From Kudoa neothunni (taxonomy: Eukaryota; Cnidaria), in NCBI GenBank assembly GCA_964304625.1, contig OZ199838.1, positions 9,796,001 through 9,860,000 on the forward strand: 64,000 bases of DNA, read 5' to 3'. Every line of letters starts with the position of its first letter. Position 1 is the first letter of the stretch. The notes under the pieces were generated by a model. That model was given only the letters and a program-made list of their open reading frames with translations, was not told where the DNA came from and did not search any database. Shown one piece after another: positions 23,629-34,437 of the stretch. Both the position numbers and the translations under genes were made by a program.

Positions 23629-24381
23629 CAGTGGTGTCCCAAACTGGGGTCCGTAAGAAAGGCCTGTGCTTTTAAAAAATTTTACATCTAGAAGTCAATT
23701 TATCGTAATTTTTTAATTATAAGAAAAGCCAACCTCAAAAAATTCCCTTCAATATACAATTTTCCAAATTATTTATGTTTAATACATGTTATATTTATTT
23801 CTTATGATATATTATTTAATTTCTACCTGTGCTAATTTAAAATACAAAAAAATTTTTATCACTTTTATGATTCGTTTTAATATCTATAATATTTTATAAT
23901 TTTTTTTCCGATGGTTTTAGAATATGAATTTTTGTACTTGTTATAAATTTTTTAATAATTTCGTTTCGCTCTATTAAAGCTTAGCGATTACGAACTTAAC
24001 TAAAGTTTTCATAGAATTTTGTTCTTACTTTAAGGAGAAAGAATGCACAAAAAATGTGTTTACGTTAAAATATTGACAAATAAACCTCGGAAATCTATTA
24101 CAAACGACGTGTCGGTTTAACATCCTTGTGTAACTTTAAAAAAAAAATTAATTTATTTAACATTATAATTATTATAATAGGTGACAACAATGAATTATCC
24201 AAAGAAGCAACAATATAACGAAGAATGTATTTTATTTGGTTTTACATATATTACTGAAAAGGATGGCACACATTATCCACAATGTTTCGTATGTGGAAAA
24301 ATTTTATCAAATATTAGTCTAAACCATCCAAACTAAAGGAACATTTAAATTCATCCCATCCAGCTCTCATTAATTATTTAA

Positions 24382-27300
24382 GGCAGTGGCTATTGGCACG
24401 GTAATCGATATCTCCATAACCGCTTCTCAGTTTATAACCACATTTCCCAAACTTATTTATTGATTTTTTTTCCTACAAGATTTTCTATAAAAATATAAAA
24501 CATGTTTGTCATCATGATAACCCCATTAAATAGAATAGAATTTTTAAAATAACAAATTATAAGTTATTGTTATCGTTTATAATCTTTTAAAATTAATTAT
24601 AACCAATATTTTCATAATACGTAAAAAATGGACCGCCTTGTTTTATACATTCGTTTGCGCTGTTTCTTGCATCAGAATTTTTGTCACAATGAGAAAAACA
24701 AAAATAGTTAATTTCCAAAAAAGTATACTTAATGGAATAAAATGATAAATTTTCGTTATGACTTACTTGGAAACATTTGATTATTGTTCTCTTTTTTTGG
24801 TAGGCCTATGGCTGTTAATCTTTAGTCCTTAGGTCTTCCTACTGATTTTATCTTATTGGGAAGAATAAGACCTATTAGATATTATCTCAATTTGAGCATG
24901 TAATAAGTTACGATTAATATCGTTGTATGTTGATACATGCGCTATATCAGAAATATTATGTAAATTGGCATTACAGTCATCTTCCAATATTTCGTTTCTT
25001 GTTTTTTTATCGAATAACTTATCAATTATTATCGTTTGGTCTGTAATTTCTGTTAATAATAATAATAATAAACAACGATAATTTGAACGGTTGTTCTACC
25101 ACGAGGAAATTCTTAAACAAATGTTAACTGAAAAATTGTCATCTTTTTTGTTGCGGGAATCTTCGACTTCACTTACTTCTGTAATAAATAGAAACAATCA
25201 CAAACTAAAATATTACCATTTTCTTTGTCGGGAATTTTTGATAATTTTAATTTATGACAGATAAAAATAATAATTATTAGCAAAAGTACTTTTTCCAATG
25301 ATGTCGTTCAACTTATTTGAGCCGTGCTCTCTTACGACACTTTCAAGGAATTTAATAGCATAAATGCACTTGTGAAAATAGTCGCCACAAAATTCAGCCG
25401 AAGTTGATGCCAATTTATTTGTAAAAATAATTGCATGTTTCAATCTTTGGGAATAGGAATTGAGGTTTGAATTTTTTGGCATTATAATGAAATATTTTGT
25501 GAACTTCGCATCGGAATAATTGAATAATTGGAGACGCGGAATTAGATAAGAAATTATTTATATGTTCCCTTGTCCATCGAGAATGACATAATGAAGGTTC
25601 AAACAATTCTAAAGATAAGTCATTCCGTATTTTTAGTACATGTCGACATGGAAGTTGATAACTCCGGTAAAACTTGCAAGAACAGAAGTGTATGGAAGTA
25701 TCTGATAGTCTATTTAAATTTTCCACTTTCGTTGCAGATAATAATTCTTCATAGACTAATTTGGCCGCAAATGGTGTTAGAAGATCCGAGTATCTATTTC
25801 CCTCCTCACATTTTGTATTGCTTTGAGAATTATGAAGCAATTCTCGAATTGTGTTGCAATTTCTTTCTATTCTCATTGAACGAAGAAGATCAAAAAAGCG
25901 TTCTATAAATTGGGGTAACGTCGAAAACTTTCTAATAACGGTTTTAAGTTCCTCATTTACAGATGCAAGGCAGTTATTCGCGGTGTTATCATAATAATGT
26001 TTAGCATTACTTAGTCCAATAATCCACTCATCCGATATTTTTTCCCAGTTTTTTGCGAAATATTTTGTGATTTCAGGAATTCCAAAATTATAAAGTTCAT
26101 TGCATAGGGTATCGAAAACCATTCTATCATCCATGTGAATCATTTTTTTCTATGGAATGTAAAATTTTTTCTTTTTCATCCCTTTTAATGTTTTATTTAG
26201 ATAATAATATTTCCATTTGAAATATTTTCAATACATGAAATTTGCAAAGCAATAAATTGGCATTAATAAAACATTTCTTAAGGCATTTTCGTAATTTTAG
26301 ATCCTTGTCTGCAATGATGCTCGTAACATTTGATTTAATTCAATGAGCTAGTTGAGTTAATTCGTTTGGATACCATAGAATGGTTTCTTCGGCTTCATCA
26401 AACAGAATTCCAGCATTTGTTACGTGCGTAAATCCCAATGAGTCATCTGCTACGGTCAAATAAAACGGAGCTCTAAAATATTTGATGAAATTAATCAGAA
26501 AGTCATGCTATGTTGATTGCATAATAATAATTATACCTTGAGTCCAAAAGCTTATACGTCGCATCTATCATTAAAGTTCTGGAAAGAGTTTTAGCACTCT
26601 TTTCATGTATTCGTCAACAAATAATACGCCACAAATTTCATTTTCATTATTGGAGAGAACTCTTACATCATGCTTGTATTCAATCGTAAGCATGTTATAA
26701 ACCGACAAAAAAACTCTCATCTTTTGTGAAAATTTTCTTCTTTAAATTATGTAATGATTTCAAAATAACAACTTTCCCAGTTTCCTTGTTAATTTGTGAC
26801 CGAATCAATTTCTCGTTGGCCCAACTGCAATTAAACTGGCTATGGTAGGGTCCGACCTGATAATTTTTCCTTGAGGTGGTAAGTATTGAAAGACAATAGG
26901 ATCACAGTTGTGATAATGATTTTGGTTGATCGATTTTTTCTCAAGGAATTTACCATCATCGTTCGCTCTTAGAGATATATAGAAAGGGCATCTAACTTCA
27001 AGTAAAGGTTTATTTCTTTTTCCAATTCCGCAATTTTCATGTTGCTTGACAAAAAACGTAATTTATTTCAAAATAAACCATTAAAGGGTTAAGACATCTA
27101 TTCATTCGTTTCTGTGCATTTTCTATAGATCTTGAGTTGTATATTTTAAGATCACAACATTTATTCTGTTCATAAGCATAAATTGTATCGCATAGTGAAT
27201 CAACTGTGGGAAACTTCTTTCCTATCTAAAAGTAAATTTGTTCGTTATTGCACTGACTTGTTTGCTCCATAACAATGATTTTAAAATTGTGCGATCACGT

Positions 27301-27912
27301 GAATTCATACATCGTGTAAGTATCACTGCCTTAAAATAAAACTGAAATCATTCAATATTAAAACTAATGTAGAACGGTTACAAATGTCTTGGTATTAGGA
27401 TCTTTATTCTAAGAAAACATCCTAATTTTTTTACTACTTTCTAATGCTGGCAGTTCATTATCCAATAATTATCAAAAACCTACATAACATCATGTATTAA
27501 AAATATACACAAAATTAAGGTTAAATTTTTAATATTCGTACGTAAAATAAAAATTATAAATAGGTGTATATATTTTTGATGTAAACTTCTAAATTAACTA
27601 TTCGCGAGTCTTGACACTTGGTGTAGTTTTTGCGCGCCCAACCAATGGATAGTGGTGGTCGTACATTTTTTACGTATTATGAAAATACTGGTTATAATTA
27701 ATTTTAAAAGATTATAAACGATAATAATAACTTATAATTTGTTATTTTAAAAATTCTATTCTATTTAATGGGGTTATCATGATGATAAACATGTTTTCTA
27801 TTTTTTATAGAAAATTTTGTAGGAAAAAAATCAATAAATAAGTTTGGGAAATGTGGTTATAAACTGAGAAGCGGTTATGGAGATATCGATTACTGTACCA
27901 ATAGCCAGTGCC
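24382..27912 (-). mobile_element. MULE (Mutator-like) DNA transposon with 250-bp TIRs
   Basis: Inverted terminal repeats at 24382-24631 and 27662-27912 start GGCAGTGGCTATTGG and GGCACTGGCTATTGG. The flanks (attatttaa and attattcta) give a 7/9 match, as for an aged 9-bp target duplication. It encodes a MULE transposase relic on the minus strand and is inserted inside the ZBED5-like transposase gene, so it is younger than that hAT element. Confidence 0.85.
25252..27100 (-). pseudogene. MULE transposase with SWIM zinc finger, decayed
   Basis: In order on the minus strand: an N-terminal zinc-binding region ending HYHNC (about 26915), MIDATYK with the first catalytic Asp (about 26575), ADKDL with the second (about 26310), CKFHV (about 26250), and, in the longest frame (25415-26143), NNCLASVNEEL followed by a SWIM finger, CSCKFYRSYQLPCRHV. 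In active MULEs the Asn-Asn motif is followed by a catalytic Glu (NNxLES); here that position reads Ala. Several frameshifts occur upstream of 26143. Either the missing Glu or the frameshifts would inactivate it. Confidence 0.78.
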
Positions 27913-29997
27913 ATTATTCTATCGATGACCTTCACCAAAAAAAGAATATTTTGAAAAGTCAAAACCTTTAGATATGCTTGGATTTGTAAAGTCAACAAAA
28001 CCATGTCTCGGAGCATCATCTAAAATTGCTTACAACATAACAAAACAAAAAAAGAGCACACAATTGCTGAAACATTGATAAAAACGTGTGCGCTGGAAAT
28101 GGTGGAGTTAGTCTGTTGGGAAGAACAAAGGAAACTAATTGAAACCATCCCTCTATTAAGTTACACAATTAAAAATAGAATAGTTGATATGTCTCAAAAC
28201 ATTTTGAATCAAGTGATCAAGGAATTACAGAAAACTCCATTTACGTATAGTTCACAACTTGATGAATCCACCGATGTATCTCAGTGCAGCCCAACTTGTA
28301 GTTTTTGTCCGCTATGTTCATGAGGATAAACTCAAAGATGAGTTTTTATTTTCTCAACCATTTCTAAAAGGAGTGAAATCCTCAAATATTTTTTATTTAT
28401 TGGATGATTTTTTTTAAGAAACAAAACTTTGAGTAGACTAAGAAATTATGTAGCATATGCACAGATAGGGCACCCTCGTTACTTGGGGAAAAAGTCTGGT
28501 TTTGGTGCACTTGTTAAACAAAAAGTACCAAACCTTTTAGTAACACATTGTTTCCTTCATAGATATGCGCTAGCTTTGAAAACTCTCTAATAGACATTAA
28601 AGATTTTCTTGACACTGTAGTGAAGGTGGACTAATGAAATTAAATCCAAGGCATACAACCATCGACTTTCTAAAATTCTTTGTCAAGAAATGAACTAAGA
28701 TTATGATGTGCCACTCTACCATACCGAAGTTCATTGGTTATCTACAGGTCAATGCCCCCAACGATTATTTATTCTCAAAGATGAAAATTTCCATGTTTCT
28801 TAGGAAAGAAATAATGATTTTTATAAATATTTTGACAACAAAATATTCATTTATGGAATAGCATACCTATCGGATATCTTTGAGAACATCAATAACTTAA
28901 CTTTATCTCTCCAAGGGAAAACGGTTACTTTAATTGACGTTTCTGCAAAATGCGCTCTTTCACAGCAAAACTAACGCATTGGTAGAATAGGATTTTATCC
29001 GAAAATTATGTGAACTTTCCACAATTTGAAGATTTTCTACAAAATGATGTCATTAAACTACCAACATTAATGTCAGAAGAAATTTTAAACCACCCTCACA
29101 ATATTAAAATCCTCTGTTGAAAATTATTTTCCAACCACCTGAGATCTCCTTGATTTATGGATTCGAAACTCAATCATATACGACATCAACACCATGGCCG
29201 ACAACGATCCTTTGAAAGAAGAACTGGTTGGTCTGTAATCAATGGAAATCCTGCATCATGAACTTAAACTAAAAAATGTTGGAGAATTTTGGTGCTCCAT
29301 TAGAAAACTTTTCCCAAAACTCACAGAAAAGACCTTAACAAAATAATACCATTCACAACAACATACTTATGCGAAGCCGGATTTTTCAACACTGGTTCAT
29401 ATTAAACACAAATTCCGCAATAGTCCAAATCCAGAACATGATATGCGAATTTCTATTGCAAAAACAATTCCTCATTTCGAATTCCTCGTCGAAATTAAAC
29501 AAAATCAAAAGTCTCACTAATTGTAAGTTTTATTTTTTTTTATAATATTAAAAAATCGCTCATCCGTTTTAGCCATAAAGGTGATGATATTGCGGAATTC
29601 TTTAAAAATGAATACCAGTTTTATATAATTTAAATTTTAAAACATTAATTTATTTTTTTAGTAACAAACACTACACTTCAAGAAAAAATATTATTTTTTT
29701 TATTACTGTAATTGGATTTCAACAAAGTCATAAAAAATTGCTATTACATTTTTAATGTTTATCGAAATAAAAATTTTGTTTTAAGATAATTACCTCAGGA
29801 ACATTTTTATTAAAACTCGCTTTTAATGAAAATTATTGCTTGAATACAACTAAAATTTGTGAATGAATATGAAAATTTCGCTCATAAAACCATAATTTTT
29901 TTAACAAAAATTTACATGAAATGATATACTTAAGGTTCCGTATTTGTTTAACTTAGCTAATAGGGGGCCCGCGAGTCAAAAAGGTTGGGAACCACTG

Positions 29998-31136
29998 ATC
30001 TAGTAAAACTTGGCTTCCGATACCAGACAATTCCTAGAGATAAATATCGGCTATTAACAAATATTTGCGTATAGAACAACGTGGATCTATAGAAAGTCTT
30101 CAAAAATATTGTGGAGATTATATTGCTGGTACACAAGGTAGTCACAACCACTGCAGAATTTTTTAGGACCGACTAAAGCCTCTGGATTCCATTTCGCATA
30201 TTTTCTATGCTAAAACGATACCTCTATAAAAAAGGTTCAGTTTCGTCAAGGGTGTAATCTAATTCATAATTATTAAAACTATCTAATATCCTAATGAAAT
30301 TTTAACGCATTTAAAAATTACACTCGAATGATGGAAATATAATTTTTTGTTGAAGTTGTATTCGTAATAAATACATATTTATTTATTTACAATAAGCGAC
30401 TCGGGATTTTTCATTACAAAACATCTCCATAAATTTTAAACATGGGTATATTTTTTTCTGTATTCCCATTATCCGAGTTAAAAAATTATATTTGAATTGG
30501 CTTATTTTTCATTGAAACCCATAATCAGATTAACCAAAATAGCGATATTTATGAAATATTACATCTCTTTTAAAGTTATTTCAAAATGAGAAACGAGTGC
30601 GTTAATTAATCAAAAATTTAACACTAAATTATACTCAGGAACTTATACGATTTTTCATTGTGGTTGCTGTTGTCTCTCTATCTCTAATAGTATTATAATA
30701 TCAAATGATTTTTGTTGTTTTGTTGTATATATATTTGTTATTTCTAACTATTTTTACGAATGAAATAATTAATTGTATTATCGAAAAAAATTGATTCAAA
30801 ACATGTTTCACTACCGTATATATAAATATTTAAAAACCTGAACAAAAATTTTACAAGAAACTCAAAAATCGCGCAATATGGAAATTTTACAGTTTAAAAT
30901 ACAAAAAAATTTATTGAATGTTCGAAATATTTAATTTTCGAAATAATTAGTCGTAACTTAATATTATTTATATTCTTATTTTGAATAACTGGTACATTTT
31001 CGAAAAACTTTGAGTTATAAGCCCTGAGTTGCGCACCAACGACCAAAATATATATTAATTTGAAATCCATCTTTTCGAGCGCAGATAATAAAAAATACAA
31101 GAGAAAAACTATTAAAAACGCAACTATAATAATAAG
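29998..31136. other. AT-rich DNA without recognisable genes
   Basis: Between the hAT end and the 3' end of ANAPC4. One short frame (30894-31100, minus) has no recognisable similarity and is not called. Confidence 0.5.
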
Positions 31137-33320
31137 TTAACATTCAGGAAGCTCATAAACATAAACAGTGTTTTCCAATCGTTGATAAACCAGAATGAAA
31201 TCAAGGGCACAATGTAACTCTGTATTTGACGCATCTTTAGCAATAAAGCTTGGTGTATAGTTCATGAAATAGTCATGTGAAAAGGAGGGGTCTAGAGACA
31301 GTTGAGGGAGTCCATTAAGACAAAATTTCAACACTCCAATACGACCACTGTCACATTTGATGGCATGGACCGCGATGAATGTTTTTTCAGGCGGATGTTT
31401 AAGATTGGTTGGTATCGGATTGGATATAAGAGCAGTGGTTAGTATTTGAATGTTTTTGTTTGGAATCAAACGTCCGTAGACATCGTCGAAGGAAAAGGTA
31501 GAACCATCCAAGCCATATCCATATCCCGTAGTATTGAGTGACTTATAGTAAAATGAATTTACCGACGTATCCAGAATAGTCAATGAGAGAAAGCTATCAG
31601 TTGTCAAACAGCCTTTGACTTTATGTACTGTAGGCTCGACGACACTGTGGTTGAAAACAAACATATTTTCACTGACAATCTGATTTAGGTAGTTTGAGAG
31701 ATTGTGAAATGAACTTTTTAACCCTGAAAGATCTACCTTTTGATTTAAAACACAATCAGAAGGGTTATTAACAAAATTGACAATCATAGGCATTTGTATT
31801 GCCAAAAATTTGATAAAATATTCCATTTGGTCACTATTATCACCAATAGGACCATAGCATAGATTGCTATGTAGAGAATAAAATTTCCTAGTTTGGGTTA
31901 ATCCTAACCTCGTAACGTACTCTTCGAACCACGCATAGAGGAGCTCAATACCGTTGATAATTTGTTCCTTTTGCTGATTTTGGAAAATTGTATATGATTG
32001 AGTTAATGCTTTTTTGACTTCCAACTCAAAAAGATTGAATTCAGAATGTATTTTATCTGTGTGTTTCGTCTCACAAATTACTGAATCCTCAGCCATTTTC
32101 ACCACAAGGAGAAATCTCAGATTGTGAATATTGACTATAAGAAGCTCTAATAGTTGTTGTAATTTGGAAAGATAATTCCAATATTTTTTGATGCTCGGTA
32201 GGTCATCAATTAAACGATCTATCAATTTAATGCTGACAATTCTCTTAACATAAATAGACATTTCTTCAGGTGCAGACCCATAAACAAGTGTTTCTATAAG
32301 AGGTGAGACGAATCCAGATGGAAAATATGACATAAAATCTCTTATCAAATCAAAGAATTCAATATCCAACAACGAATCCAATGAAACGTTCACTTTTTCC
32401 ATTTCAGCAACAATCGCGTGTAATGTACACAAATAATATCCATATTTGAATAACAGGTCTCCAATAAAAGATGGGTAAGGGGGTTTAGGGCACCAACTGA
32501 GGTTTTTTAAAACGCCGAACGTTATCAACTCATTAGAGCCAGTACCATGAGTGCAGCTCGAATTTACCACACAGTTGCAAAAACTTTCGTTCAAACACAC
32601 ACTATGAATCACCATATCGCTAAAGTTGTTTGGTGCGAAATTCAACAAGTCAACCGTAATTATCAAAGCGTAAGCATTCACATAAAAATTAATTTGTTTT
32701 TTAGTAACCAGGACCAACATTGTCGGTGGTTGTTTTTCATCGATCAATGGCACAATTCGATTATCAGGTGATATTTTGCTGTAATGAAAACATGACATTG
32801 TCGTATCGTGGCATGAATCAAGAAGAGCTCGTAACTCATCTACACTATGCTTCGGTCGAGATAACGCTTCCAAAATTTGAGTGTTATTCAAATTAGCAAA
32901 ATCCACATTAACCGGAAAAATGTCCGCTTCACTCTTATATTCAATCCATGTGCTGCATTGATATTCGCTATCAAGGTGGATATTATGGGGAATATTTTCT
33001 TGATCCATGGTGGAAATAATTCGAAAAATTATATTGTTCAAATATGTGCCTCCAGTGGCTTTGAGCACTATACCCAAGTATTTACTGTTGGGTCCAAATA
33101 CAATGTCGATTGGAGTGAAATTTCTAACGCGATAATTCCACAGCTTAACAACATCAGAAGTGTACAAAGTCACTGTTGCATTTTTGTGAATAATTGCAAT
33201 CAATTTTAATTTTGACGAGATAAAAAATTTTGGATCATCATTTAATATTGCAATTTGACCGAGCAGCTTGGTGGTGATTATCTCCGGCTGAGAAGACAAA
33301 TCATTCTCACTTTTAATCAT
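31137..33320 (-). CDS. ANAPC4: Anaphase-promoting complex subunit 4
   Basis: A 727-aa single-exon frame matching APC4, a scaffold subunit of the anaphase-promoting complex/cyclosome, the ubiquitin ligase that degrades securin and cyclins. The N-terminal 110 residues form the start of the APC4 WD40 propeller (KLIAIIHKNATVTLYTSDVVK, WNYRVRN). The middle part (about 320-480) is the helical APC4 insertion (LDIEFFDLIRDFMSYFP, NLRFLLVVKMAED), followed by the second half of the propeller, with AIKCDSGRIGVLKF near the end. Length is close to the vertebrate protein (about 800 aa), slightly shorter. It is head-to-head with PPIE, 217 bp apart. The lack of introns contrasts with the many microintrons of neighbouring genes. 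The start is the first ATG of the frame. Confidence 0.8.
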   Translation of the reverse strand: MIKSENDLSSQPEIITTKLLGQIAILNDDPKFFISSKLKLIAIIHKNATVTLYTSDVVKLWNYRVRNFTPIDIVFGPNSKYLGIVLKATGGTYLNNIIFRIISTMDQENIPHNIHLDSEYQCSTWIEYKSEADIFPVNVDFANLNNTQILEALSRPKHSVDELRALLDSCHDTTMSCFHYSKISPDNRIVPLIDEKQPPTMLVLVTKKQINFYVNAYALIITVDLLNFAPNNFSDMVIHSVCLNESFCNCVVNSSCTHGTGSNELITFGVLKNLSWCPKPPYPSFIGDLLFKYGYYLCTLHAIVAEMEKVNVSLDSLLDIEFFDLIRDFMSYFPSGFVSPLIETLVYGSAPEEMSIYVKRIVSIKLIDRLIDDLPSIKKYWNYLSKLQQLLELLIVNIHNLRFLLVVKMAEDSVICETKHTDKIHSEFNLFELEVKKALTQSYTIFQNQQKEQIINGIELLYAWFEEYVTRLGLTQTRKFYSLHSNLCYGPIGDNSDQMEYFIKFLAIQMPMIVNFVNNPSDCVLNQKVDLSGLKSSFHNLSNYLNQIVSENMFVFNHSVVEPTVHKVKGCLTTDSFLSLTILDTSVNSFYYKSLNTTGYGYGLDGSTFSFDDVYGRLIPNKNIQILTTALISNPIPTNLKHPPEKTFIAVHAIKCDSGRIGVLKFCLNGLPQLSLDPSFSHDYFMNYTPSFIAKDASNTELHCALDFILVYQRLENTVYVYELPEC

Positions 33321-33537
33321 GGGTTCTTCCTAAAAATTCATTTATTTGTGATATACCGCGAAAACCATATCGATCTTATATACTTTCATATTAGATACAG
33401 AATAATAAAATTTGTTTAATATAAATAAAATTCTATCCGATCACTGCTTTCCGAGGTATCACCACAATCAAATCCAACTATTTGAAACTGGGTAGCAAAA
33501 TTAATGCGGCCTTGCGTACGCAATTGGTCGTTTTACC
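33321..33537. promoter_or_regulatory. Shared divergent promoter region of ANAPC4 and PPIE
   Basis: The 217 bp between two opposing start codons must hold both promoters or 5' leaders. It is locally less AT-rich just before PPIE (ggccttgcgtacgcaattgg). No TATA consensus can be assigned with certainty. Confidence 0.5.
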
Positions 33538-34437
33538 ATGTTGGCCAGTAAAAAATGTATATATGTTGGGGGTCTACCTGACAACGTTGATACTAACACT
33601 CTGAGAAATATTTTTACTGCATTCGGTGATATTACAGATTTACAAATGCCCTTAGAAGTACTTACTGGAAAACATAAGGGCTACGCTTTTATTGAATTCA
33701 AAGAAAATGAGGATGCCGATGATGCAATTGATAATATGCACGAATCTGAAATATATGGGAAAACAATAAGGGTAACACCGGCCAAAGGAAGAACGTCAGA
33801 AGGAGAAATGATCAGTTCCAGTCGCCCTGTTTGGGAAAGTGATGAATGGCTGAAACAGTTTGCTGGAAAAACGTTGATTGGAGCTGACGATCAAACCAGC
33901 ACAACAGATAACGCTGATGTACCACATCAAAATTTCTCCACCGAAAAAGAGACTGTATTCATGGACATCAGCATCGATGGCCAATATTCTGGCAGAATGG
34001 TGTTCGAACTGAGAAATGATGTTGTGCCAAAGACGGCGTTCAACTTTAGACGTCTCTGTGAACAAACTCGTGGCAATGGTTACAAACAATGTGGTTTCCA
34101 TAGAGTTATTCCAGGGTTCATGGCTCAAAGTGGAGATTTCACTAAACACAACGGAACCGGTGGAAAATCTGTATTTGGCGAAAAATTCAACGATGAAAAT
34201 TTTCTACTAAAACATACCAATGTTGGTGATCTCTCCATGGCAAATTCTGGACCTAATACTAATGGATCTCAATTCTTTATCACTTTCAAAAAGACAGACT
34301 GGCTCGACGATAAGCATGTGGTTTTTGGGCATCTCAAGTCTGGAGTCGAAACCCTGAAAAAAATTGAAGCCGTTGGTACGCAAAAAGGCAAGCCACTGAA
34401 ACGAGTCATCATTGAGGATTGTGGACAATTGTTGTAG
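33538..34437 (+). CDS. PPIE: Nuclear cyclophilin E (RRM plus peptidyl-prolyl isomerase)
   Basis: A 299-aa spliceosome-associated cyclophilin, the same length as vertebrate PPIE (301). Domains: RRM at about 5-83 with RNP2 IYVGGL (8-13) and RNP1 KGYAFIEF (47-54); the PPIE linker [18 protein letters not shown] (97-113); a cyclophilin domain at about 138-298. Catalytic and cyclosporin-site residues are present: FHRVIPGF with Arg189, [25 protein letters not shown], and Trp255 in DWLDDKH. It is predicted to bind RNA and catalyse proline isomerisation in the nucleus. The frame is uninterrupted, starts with the first ATG and ends TAG. Confidence 0.97.
   Translation: MLASKKCIYVGGLPDNVDTNTLRNIFTAFGDITDLQMPLEVLTGKHKGYAFIEFKENEDADDAIDNMHESEIYGKTIRVTPAKGRTSEGEMISSSRPVWESDEWLKQFAGKTLIGADDQTSTTDNADVPHQNFSTEKETVFMDISIDGQYSGRMVFELRNDVVPKTAFNFRRLCEQTRGNGYKQCGFHRVIPGFMAQSGDFTKHNGTGGKSVFGEKFNDENFLLKHTNVGDLSMANSGPNTNGSQFFITFKKTDWLDDKHVVFGHLKSGVETLKKIEAVGTQKGKPLKRVIIEDCGQLL

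Larger units (their letters stand above)
24190..29520 (+). pseudogene. ZBED5-like hAT transposase, interrupted and decayed
   Basis: The N-terminal part (24190-24375) has YNEECILFGFTYI and a BED-type finger CFVCGKILSN, followed after a frameshift by LKEHLNSSHPALINYL. It resumes after the MULE at about 27913: LGFVKSTKP, then IAETLIKTCALEMVE, then LDESTDV at about 28258 (catalytic region), then, frameshifted, FVRYVHEDKLKDEFLF. Further on come DLWIRNP-like traces and near 29350 TTYLCEAGFFNT, the hAT C-terminal dimerisation region. There are many stops and frameshifts, so it is not functional. The order of motifs is that of the ZBED5/ZBED8/FAM200 hAT group. Confidence 0.75.
23629..29997 (+). mobile_element. 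ZBED5-like hAT transposon, split by a MULE
   Basis: The left end CAGTGGTGTCCCAAAC and the right end, inverted, CAGTGGTTCCCAACCTTTTT are hAT termini. Coding fragments on the plus strand match hAT transposases of the ZBED5/FAM200 type. Without the 3.5-kb insertion at 24382-27912 the element would be about 2.8 kb. The flanking 8 bp (ctctgaga and atctagta) no longer match well, which fits an old insertion. Confidence 0.75.

Noticed and set aside
33796-34428. Minus-strand frames opposite PPIE (33796-34149, 34207-34428)
   Set aside because: Antisense shadows of a clearly conserved gene.
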